Assembly (NCBI GenBank): GCA_016199015.1
Contig: JACQHN010000429.1
Coordinates: 1-7,678, forward strand
DNA: 7,678 nt
Reading direction: 5' to 3'
Source: Nitrospira defluvii
Lineage (GTDB): Bacteria; Nitrospirota; Nitrospiria; Nitrospirales; Nitrospiraceae
Notes under the pieces: model-generated
The model's input: only the letters and a program-made list of their open reading frames with translations
What the model was told of the DNA's origin: nothing
Database searches by the model: none
Program-made: the position numbers and the translations under genes
In this document: one piece after another, positions 1-4,899 of the stretch
How positions within the stretch are numbered: the first letter of the stretch is position 1
How the letters are laid out: each line of letters begins with the position of its first letter

Positions 1-132
1 CTCCGACCATCCGGCCCTCCGTGTGAAAGCCGGCAGTCTATCAACGAAGAGGACATTGCTACTGTGGGCAAAGCGGACAGTATCATTGTGGGATTACAGG
101 CAACCCGTCAACCATTCACGTGCTACATTCGT

Positions 133-161
133 TTGGCAGAGAGAACGGTGGCCACTAGATT
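133..161 (+). promoter_or_regulatory. candidate sigma70 promoter for the BamE-like lipoprotein gene
   Basis: A -35-like TTGGCA (133-138, 5 of 6 consensus) is followed after exactly 17 nt by a -10-like TAGATT (156-161, 4 of 6). Transcription would start near 168, giving a leader of roughly 55 nt before the ATG at 224 and its AGGAGG. Position and spacing fit; this is pattern matching only. Confidence 0.4.
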
Positions 162-223
162 TCCCCTCAGGGAATGTGAAAAATTCGATCCCCAACGCTT
201 TATGAGTCAGGAGGAAAATCGGC

Positions 224-526
224 ATGCGTACATTACCTTGGCTTTTAGCAATAGGCCTCGCTGGAAGCGCCTGCAGTCACAACCCTTATTTGGACGCCTC
301 TCTCACTCGCTATCAAGGAAAAGATAAGGCATGGATTGAAAAGGAATTAGGTGCCCCCGACGCTCGAAGCGCTCGATTCTTCGGAGGAGAGAAATGGACA
401 TATAACCGAATTGCTGGTGGGAAAGGAGGGCCACCCTTATTTAACTTTAAAGCTACCGAATGCCAGATGATTCTGTTCTTTGACAAGGACGACATCGTCT
501 CCGATTCGAACTACTCCGGTTGCTAA
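224..526 (+). CDS. small BamE/SmpA-OmlA-like outer-membrane lipoprotein
   Basis: This gene encodes 100 residues. Its start is well supported: AGGAGG at 209-214 lies 9 nt before the ATG. The N-terminus is a lipoprotein signal, with one Arg, a hydrophobic core (residues 4-13) and a cysteine at 17 after Gly-Ser-Ala. That lipobox is weak because -3 is Gly rather than Leu. The mature part contains a GKDKAWIEKELGAPD stretch (32-46), then FGGEKWTYNR (53-62), and ends with MILFFDKDDIVSD (82-94). This order (Gly-Lys, helix, LG.PD turn, W.Y strand, F-D-.-D strand) is the pattern of the SmpA/OmlA/BamE lipoprotein fold. Family members assist outer-membrane assembly, but many stand-alone copies have unknown roles. 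C80 and the terminal C100 could form a disulfide. It is a monocistronic gene converging on the next one. The fold is likely; the specific function is unknown. Confidence 0.75.
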   Translation: MRTLPWLLAIGLAGSACSHNPYLDASLTRYQGKDKAWIEKELGAPDARSARFFGGEKWTYNRIAGGKGGPPLFNFKATECQMILFFDKDDIVSDSNYSGC

Positions 527-783
527 TTCGATAGTTGTTTCTCAAATACCTTGGCGCACCCCCGGCTACAAAAAAAATACGTCTGCCCTCCAATCTCCTC
601 ACGCACTGCGTCCCCCCGAGGAATAAAGACTCGGCAAACGGGATCTTGGACCATTTGATTTCCCTGGACCTGATCTTTTGTACCGCTGAGCCACCCACCA
701 CCCACCCTGCCTTTAATGATCGCCCTCCGGAGGAGATAGTAGAACAAAACTAATAGTCCTGCGATCAATAGAAATCTATACAT
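523..783 (-). CDS. small membrane-anchored YHS/TRASH-like metal-binding protein (PP0621-type architecture)
   Basis: The gene encodes 86 residues. Residues 4-18 form one hydrophobic membrane segment (FLLIAGLLVLFYYLL) followed by RR, so the rest should face the cytoplasm. A short Gly-rich linker leads to a C-terminal domain of about 43 residues: MVQDPVC (44-50), a variable middle, then GGQTYFFCSRGC (65-76). The spacing C50-x21-C72-x3-C76 with an aromatic pair before the second Cys is typical of YHS/TRASH-type heavy-metal-binding modules. A single N-terminal helix plus such a domain is the layout of PP0621-family proteins. No clear Shine-Dalgarno is seen. I kept this start because it includes the membrane helix; M44 would give only the soluble module. 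The stop overlaps the converging lipoprotein stop by 4 nt. Metal and partner are unknown. Confidence 0.7.
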   Translation of the reverse strand: MYRFLLIAGLLVLFYYLLRRAIIKGRVGGGWLSGTKDQVQGNQMVQDPVCRVFIPRGDAVREEIGGQTYFFCSRGCAKVFEKQLSN

Positions 784-969
784 AGCGGCCCGTATTACCT
801 AGCCCACAAATTCTAGTGATCTTGTGCCCATGTATCATAGAATAAGATGCTTACCTCGTTTTCTTGTTAGGGGGAATAATCCCGTAAGGGGCAATAATAG
901 GACCAAATGGCCCAGATACTTTTGTACCAATGAGGGCTTTTTCCCCATATCATACAGTACTTCAGATGG
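784..969. other. intergenic region between the divergent YHS-like and zinc-ribbon genes
   Basis: This AT-rich spacer should hold promoters in both directions, but I cannot pick convincing -35/-10 pairs. It contains a short direct repeat, GGGGAATAAT (871-880) and GGGGCAATAAT (888-898), bridged by CCCGTAAGGG, which can fold as a CCC/GGG mini-hairpin. No credible gene was seen. Confidence 0.4.
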
Positions 970-1158
970 ATGGTTTCTCCTACAGAGCGATGTTATAAGC
1001 CATACATGCATAAATGTGACAAATGCCGCGGAACAATGTTGCCTGAACGGGCGGTTGACCTGAATGCTGGTTTGGCGATCACAGTACTCGCGTGCCTAAA
1101 CTGTGGACGCCGAAAAGCAGCTGACGCAGAACCGAGACCGATCACGTCACGACATTAA
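970..1158 (+). CDS. short zinc-ribbon protein of unknown function
   Basis: The protein has 62 residues from the first ATG, or 50 from an internal ATG at 1006. Neither has a good Shine-Dalgarno, so the start is uncertain; the second begins directly at the domain (MHKCDKCRGTMLPERAVDL). Four cysteines form two CxxC knuckles, C16-x2-C19 and C42-x2-C45, separated by 22 residues. The second knuckle reads CLNCGRR. Between them lies a charged turn (LPERAVDLNAG) and a hydrophobic strand (LAITVLAC). This is the standard layout of a minimal zinc ribbon. Such tiny proteins may bind nucleic acid or protein, but I do not recognise a named family and assign no function. The gene stands alone in an AT-rich stretch on the strand opposite to the arg-dap operon, and is followed by several hairpins. 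Confidence 0.55.
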   Translation: MVSPTERCYKPYMHKCDKCRGTMLPERAVDLNAGLAITVLACLNCGRRKAADAEPRPITSRH

Positions 1159-1228
1159 ACCGCTGAAATGACAACAGCTCTGAGGGCGCTCACATGCGAT
1201 GAGCGAACGGCTTCTCAGGCTTCGTCCT

Positions 1229-1258
1229 TAGGATTGTCCATCAATCCTAGCTGGACAA
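1229..1258. other. two overlapping, mutually exclusive hairpins
   Basis: A perfect 8-bp stem (TAGGATTG 1229-1236 with CAATCCTA 1242-1249, 5-nt loop) shares bases 1234-1236 with a perfect 7-bp stem (TTGTCCA 1234-1240 with TGGACAA 1252-1258, 11-nt loop). Only one can form at a time. The pairing is directly visible; any switching role is inference. Confidence 0.45.
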
Positions 1259-1327
1259 AGGCGTAGTAGGCTGTCTATTTTTGATTTCAGGCTGCTATCA
1301 TCACTCGCGAAAGCGCAGCCCAGGAAC

Positions 1328-1378
1328 CTAACCGCTAGCTTCGTTTAATTTTTCGGTTAGTTGTTTTTCTAATTTTTG
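1328..1378 (+). terminator. weak candidate terminator on the plus strand
   Basis: CTAACCG (1328-1334) pairs with CGGTTAG (1354-1360) across a 19-nt loop and is followed by T-rich sequence with runs of five T (1364-1368 and 1373-1377). A 7-bp stem with a long AT-rich loop is a poor intrinsic terminator, and it lies 170 nt past the zinc-ribbon gene, so confidence is low. On the minus strand no T-tract follows the stem, so it would not serve dapB. Confidence 0.3.
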
Positions 1379-1470
1379 TTGATAGTGCGCCCCCTAGCCG
1401 GAACGACCATTCAATTTCCACTCGCATCGACGCGCACCCATAGCTTTTACAAAGTCACGAGTATGCGCCC

Positions 1471-2274
1471 TTATCTGAGACTCAACACATCGAGCATATC
1501 GTAGAGGCCTGGCGGCTGTTTAACGACCCATCGAGCAGCGCGCAACGCACCGCGAGCAAACGTGTCACGACTACTCGCGCGATGAGTAAGCTCAATGCGT
1601 TCACCCATCGCTCCAAACATAACGGTGTGATCTCCGACTATGTCACCCGCCCGAATGGTTTGAATCCCGATTTCTCCCCTCTTGCGCTCACCGATGAGTC
1701 CCTTTCGCGCGTAAACACCAACTTGCTCGAGGTCTCGATTGACGGCACGAGCGAGTACTTCCGCCATTTTTAACGCAGTGCCACTCGGCGCATCTTTCTT
1801 GAGGCGATGATGCGCTTCGATCACCTCAATGTCGTAGTCTTCGCCGAGGGTCTTGGCCATCTCAGCAATCACTTTGTAAATCACATTGACACCTACGCTC
1901 ATGTTGGGCGAAAACACGCAGGGAATCTGCTTGGAAAAAATTCGCAGTTCATCCAGCTCAGACGACGAAAATCCAGTCGTCCCCACCACGATTCCGCGCC
2001 GATGCTGAACCACGATACTCAAATGTTCGAGCGTCGCCGAGGGCGTTGTGAAATCGACGACAACCTCCCCCCGTTCCATCAACTGGGAAAGATCATCCGC
2101 AATCAACACCCCTGTTCGTCCACAGCCGGCCACCTCACCAGAGTCCTCACCCACGGCATGATGCCCTTTACTCTCCACGGCTCCTGCCAGTGTCAGAAAT
2201 GCGGAATCCTTTACCAACGATACGAGGCGGGATCCCATCCTCCCGGCAGCTCCCATTACGACAACCTTAATCAT
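1471..2274 (-). CDS. dapB: 4-hydroxy-tetrahydrodipicolinate reductase
   Basis: DapB reduces the DapA product to tetrahydrodipicolinate with NAD(P)H in the cytoplasm, the second committed step of diaminopimelate and lysine synthesis. The protein has 267 residues, normal for the family. Residues 8-14 (GAAGRMG) form the dinucleotide-binding glycine loop, with E34 and K36 placed to contact the cofactor ribose. VDFTTP (73-78) and GTTG (98-101) complete the Rossmann half. SPNMSVGVN (122-130) leads into the catalytic signature EAHHRLKKDAPSGTA (153-167), where H155 and K159 align with the E. coli catalytic His159 and Lys163. RAGDIVGDHTV (208-218) closes the substrate site. It is the last gene of the operon, 30 nt after dapA, with a modest AAAAGG 8 nt before the ATG. 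No convincing intrinsic terminator follows it. Confidence 0.97.
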   Translation of the reverse strand: MIKVVVMGAAGRMGSRLVSLVKDSAFLTLAGAVESKGHHAVGEDSGEVAGCGRTGVLIADDLSQLMERGEVVVDFTTPSATLEHLSIVVQHRRGIVVGTTGFSSSELDELRIFSKQIPCVFSPNMSVGVNVIYKVIAEMAKTLGEDYDIEVIEAHHRLKKDAPSGTALKMAEVLARAVNRDLEQVGVYARKGLIGERKRGEIGIQTIRAGDIVGDHTVMFGAMGERIELTHRASSRDTFARGALRAARWVVKQPPGLYDMLDVLSLR

Positions 2275-2304
2275 TGCAACAGCCTTTTATAGCAACAGAC
2301 CAGC

Positions 2305-3177
2305 CTACACCAGTCCGGCTTCTTTCATCACACGCAGAAGTTTCTCTCTATTGTCATTGCCCATTGGGCAAAGTGGCAAACGCATCTCGCTCTCGATCTT
2401 GCCCATCATGTGTAGGGCTTCCTTCACAGGAATAGGGTTGGTTTCATAGAATAATGCCGTAAAAATCGGGTAAAGTTGATAGTGCATCACGCGTGCGTCT
2501 TCAAGGCGCCCGGCGAGAAATGTGTTCACTAACTTGGCCATTTCAGCAGGAAGCAAATTCGCCGTAACGGTGATGACCCCCTTGGCTCCCACCGCCATCA
2601 TCGGCAAGGTCAAGGCATCATCTCCTGCCAGCACGGTCAGGCGCTCGCCGCAGAGTTGAATGATTTCGGATGCCTGCTGGACCGAACCGCTCCCTTCTTT
2701 AACAGCGATGATAGTCCGACATGCTGTAAGACGTGCGATGGTGCTGGGCATCATATTCACGCCGGTTCGCCCCGGAATATTATAGAGCACGAGGGGCAGA
2801 TCCACGGCCTCTGCAACCGCCTTGTAGTGAAGAAACAGACCTTCCTGGGTGGGCTTGTTGTAATAGGGCGTGATCAGCAGCGCTCCATCCACCCCAGCTG
2901 CCTTGGCGTGTTTGGTCAGGGCAATGGCCTCCTCGGTACTATTGGACCCAGTCCCCGCCACCACCGGGACACGCCCCCTGACGACTTCAACGGTAAAGGC
3001 CACCACACGATCATGCTCGGCGTGAGTCAGCGTGGCGGATTCGCCGGTGGTTCCGCAGGGAACAATCCCATGCGTACCGCTGGTGATCTGCCACTCAATA
3101 AGGTCGCCGAACGCTCGCTCATCCAGTTTTCCGTTCTTAAACGGTGTTACAATGGCAACCAAAGAACCTGTAAACAT
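2305..3177 (-). CDS. dapA: 4-hydroxy-tetrahydrodipicolinate synthase
   Basis: DapA condenses pyruvate with aspartate semialdehyde, the entry step of the diaminopimelate branch that supplies lysine and peptidoglycan. I chose the ATG at 3177 (290 residues) because the product then begins MFTGSLVAIVTPF, as in classical DapA, and GGAG lies 6 nt upstream. An in-frame ATG 12 nt earlier has no ribosome-binding site. The TIM-barrel motifs are all present: GTTGES (42-47, T44), PYYNKP (104-109), LYNIPGRTG (131-139) with Y132 and R137, and K160 in VKEGSG as the Schiff-base lysine. ETNPIPVK (245-252) is also conserved. The length is typical. It lies 36 nt after lysA and 30 nt before dapB. Lysine feedback inhibition varies in this family and cannot be judged from sequence alone. 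Confidence 0.97.
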   Translation of the reverse strand: MFTGSLVAIVTPFKNGKLDERAFGDLIEWQITSGTHGIVPCGTTGESATLTHAEHDRVVAFTVEVVRGRVPVVAGTGSNSTEEAIALTKHAKAAGVDGALLITPYYNKPTQEGLFLHYKAVAEAVDLPLVLYNIPGRTGVNMMPSTIARLTACRTIIAVKEGSGSVQQASEIIQLCGERLTVLAGDDALTLPMMAVGAKGVITVTANLLPAEMAKLVNTFLAGRLEDARVMHYQLYPIFTALFYETNPIPVKEALHMMGKIESEMRLPLCPMGNDNREKLLRVMKEAGLV

Positions 3178-3213
3178 GGGACACTCCATCAGGATGACAG
3201 TAAAGGCCCGGGG

Positions 3214-4476
3214 CTACGAAAGAAACGCCGGTATCTGCTCGCCCCGCACCAGATCATCGTAACTTTCACGCGATCGAATGACATGGATCTGGCCCTCGTG
3301 TACCAACACCTCCGGCACGCGGGGTCGCGAATTGTAATTCGAGGACATCACAAACCCATACGCACCCGCACTCATCACCGCCATCAGATCGCCGGCATTC
3401 ATTTCCGGCATGACGCGGTCCTTCGCCAAAAAATCTCCGGATTCACACACGGGCCCGACAACATCGACGGTCTTCTTCGGCGCATGCGTCACGTTCTCAT
3501 AGAGCGGCCGGATGTCGTGGTACGCATCGTACAGGCTTGGGCGAATCAAATCGTTCATCGCCGCATCCACGATCAAGAATCGTTTGGCCTCGCCAGCCTT
3601 CGTATAGAGCACTTTCGTAAGCAGCACGCCAGCATTGCCGACGATCACACGGCCAGGCTCCATGATGAGGACGCATTTCAAGTCACGCACGAGTGGGGAG
3701 ATTGCCGCTGCCAAGTCCTTCGGTTCGGGTGGAGTTTCATCCGAATACGTAATACCTAGGCCGCCCCCGATGTTGAGGTAGCGAATGGGGATCCCCTGCT
3801 CCGTCAAGGTTTGCACCATCGCCAATACCTTTTTCAGCGCCTCAACAAACGGAGTCACTTCCGTCAATTGAGAACCGATGTGCGCGTGAAGGCCGACCAC
3901 CTCGATATGGCTGAACGACGCGGCAACCTTGAACTCTTCGAGCGCGCGATCGGCGGCAATCCCGAATTTGCTCTTTTTTAGACCCGTGGAAATATACGGA
4001 TGGGTCTTGGGGTCGATGTCTGGATTGATCCGCAGGGCCACCCGTGCCTTAACCCCCATGGATGCCGCCACGTCGTTGATGGCATGCAACTCCGCGGAAG
4101 ACTCCACGTTGAACATCAGAATGTCCGACTTCAACGCATCACGAATTTCGTCCGGCTTCTTCCCCACACCGGCAAATACGATTTTCGAGGCCGGCACTCC
4201 TGCCTTCAGAGCACGGAAGAGCTCCCCACCAGACACGATATCCACTCCGCTGCCTTCCTTGGCCAGGAGGCGTAGCACGGCCAGGTTTGAATTAGCCTTC
4301 ATCGCAAAGGCGACGATATGCGGAATATTCCCGAACGCTCCGTCATAAACACGAAAGTGCCGAACGAGCGTGTGGTGGCTATAGACATAGCACGGAGTTC
4401 CGACCTCTTTCGCAATGCGCGAGAGCGGCACGTCTTCGCAATAGAGTTCGCCTTCCCAATAGTGGAAATCATTCAT
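3214..4476 (-). CDS. lysA: diaminopimelate decarboxylase
   Basis: LysA decarboxylates meso-diaminopimelate to L-lysine, the last step of lysine synthesis, using pyridoxal phosphate. The 420 residues match the family length. AMKANSN (58-64) contains the PLP lysine K60. GVDIVSGGEL (77-86), HIGSQ (199-203), the phosphate-binding GGGLGI (237-242) and EPGR (273-276) build the alanine-racemase-type barrel. GPVCESGD (341-348) supplies the active-site cysteine C344 at the dimer interface, and AGAYGFVMSSNYNSRPR (370-386) supplies Y373. A GAGGA sits 8 nt before the ATG. Upstream is a 120-nt gap with a candidate promoter, the largest break in the operon, so lysA-dapA-dapB may form a sub-operon. The epimerase or aminotransferase that makes meso-diaminopimelate is not in this window. 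Confidence 0.97.
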   Translation of the reverse strand: MNDFHYWEGELYCEDVPLSRIAKEVGTPCYVYSHHTLVRHFRVYDGAFGNIPHIVAFAMKANSNLAVLRLLAKEGSGVDIVSGGELFRALKAGVPASKIVFAGVGKKPDEIRDALKSDILMFNVESSAELHAINDVAASMGVKARVALRINPDIDPKTHPYISTGLKKSKFGIAADRALEEFKVAASFSHIEVVGLHAHIGSQLTEVTPFVEALKKVLAMVQTLTEQGIPIRYLNIGGGLGITYSDETPPEPKDLAAAISPLVRDLKCVLIMEPGRVIVGNAGVLLTKVLYTKAGEAKRFLIVDAAMNDLIRPSLYDAYHDIRPLYENVTHAPKKTVDVVGPVCESGDFLAKDRVMPEMNAGDLMAVMSAGAYGFVMSSNYNSRPRVPEVLVHEGQIHVIRSRESYDDLVRGEQIPAFLS

Positions 4477-4497
4477 CGTCTCGTTCCTCGATCAAAA

Positions 4498-4527
4498 ATT
4501 CTACACCCGCAACGAACACCCGTTCAA
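4498..4527 (-). promoter_or_regulatory. candidate internal promoter for lysA-dapA-dapB
   Basis: Read on the minus strand, TTGAAC (4527-4522, 4 of 6 to the -35 consensus) is separated by 18 nt from TAGAAT (4503-4498, 5 of 6 to the -10 consensus). A start near 4491 would leave a leader of about 15 nt carrying the lysA Shine-Dalgarno. It lies in the only sizeable gap of the operon. There is no room for a lysine riboswitch or leader peptide after it. Confidence 0.4.
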
Positions 4528-4596
4528 TTCCTCCGAGAGCCAGTTCTGATAGGCAGGAATCAACCGGATGTCGTATGCACGGTCATACCATGCCTG

Positions 4597-4899
4597 CTAT
4601 CGCGTTCCCATCGACCTGAACGGCGGAGTCGGCAATGGCTCTGGTTCTGGCGGAATCGGAGCTTCTTCAATCGTGATCCCACTCGGAGCATTGGGCCGCG
4701 AAGCCGCGCCCCACACAGTCGATCCAGGGGGCAGGAGCCCTTCACGTCTCAATTGCCGTTCAATCACCGGAGACACACCGACATCTTCAGGAGGAATCGG
4801 CGCACCTAGCACACCGCATCCGCAAAGATTGATAAGAACCAACACCACGCCAGCCGCGCGGCCGCTAGCCGCAGCTTGCCACGCACAGACCGGCATCAT
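4597..4899 (-). CDS. small LptM (YifL)-like lipoprotein encoded between argH and lysA
   Basis: The protein has 100 residues. An Ala-rich n-region with one Arg (R14) precedes a hydrophobic core GVVLVLINL (17-25) and the lipobox LCGC, so lipidation is expected at C28. The mature protein begins CGVLGAPIPPED, which resembles the CGLKGPLYFPP start of the enterobacterial lipoprotein LptM. It ends in a Pro/Glu-rich tail (EEAPIPPEPEPLPTPP, 78-93). In Pseudomonadota lptM lies just upstream of lysA or dapF, the same place as here. LptM there helps disulfide maturation of the LPS translocon LptD, so a periplasmic, outer-membrane-linked role is possible. The start ATG overlaps the argH stop as ATGA, suggesting translational coupling; a second ATG follows at once. 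Similarity is limited to the short N-terminal motif and the synteny, so the family call is tentative, whereas the lipoprotein call is solid. Confidence 0.7.
   Translation of the reverse strand: MMPVCAWQAAASGRAAGVVLVLINLCGCGVLGAPIPPEDVGVSPVIERQLRREGLLPPGSTVWGAASRPNAPSGITIEEAPIPPEPEPLPTPPFRSMGTR

Larger units (their letters stand above)
1159..1470. other. 312-nt gene-free zone with clustered inverted repeats
   Basis: No credible reading frame was found. The zone separates the plus-strand zinc-ribbon gene from the end of dapB on the minus strand. Inverted repeats seen by eye are CTGAG 1180-1184/CTCAG 1214-1218 enclosing CGCTCA 1187-1192/TGAGCG 1200-1205; TAGGATTG 1229-1236/CAATCCTA 1242-1249; TTGTCCA 1234-1240/TGGACAA 1252-1258; GGCTG 1290-1294/CAGCC 1316-1320 around a CGC-GAAA-GCG tetraloop hairpin (1306-1315); and CTAACCG 1328-1334/CGGTTAG 1354-1360. 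It could serve as a terminator zone for converging transcription, as a small structured RNA, or as repeat debris. Confidence 0.5.

Noticed and set aside
535..753. A 72-codon plus-strand frame opposite the YHS-like gene
   Set aside because: The minus-strand frame has a membrane helix and ordered cysteines, while this one has no domain or start signal.
824..1063. A 79-codon plus-strand frame upstream of the zinc-ribbon gene
   Set aside because: It overlaps the better-supported zinc ribbon in another frame; its internal RGNN repetition just reflects the short DNA direct repeat at 871-898.
1159..1470. A tRNA, CRISPR array or mobile-element end in the gene-free zone
   Set aside because: No cloverleaf with a T-loop, no regularly spaced identical repeats, no target-site duplication or transposase remnant was found.
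1807..2292. A 161-codon plus-strand open frame opposite dapB
   Set aside because: It lies opposite a complete dapB and shows no domain; its few Cys and His residues come from the reverse of dapB codons.
3178..3189. A DapA start 12 nt upstream
   Set aside because: There is no ribosome-binding site before it, and the GGAG that serves the classical MFTGS start lies inside these codons.
2656..3759. A 367-codon plus-strand open frame opposite dapA and lysA
   Set aside because: It is fully antisense to two unmistakable enzymes, its product is rich in His and Arg as expected from wobble-strand translation, and it has no recognisable domain.
4477..4596. A lysine riboswitch or leader peptide before lysA
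   Set aside because: The gap is only 120 nt and shows none of the multi-helix lysine-riboswitch layout and no Lys-rich short frame.
4318..4809. A 163-codon plus-strand open frame across the lysA start, the gap and the lipoprotein
   Set aside because: It spans two supported minus-strand genes and the candidate promoter, and its product is Arg-rich and featureless.
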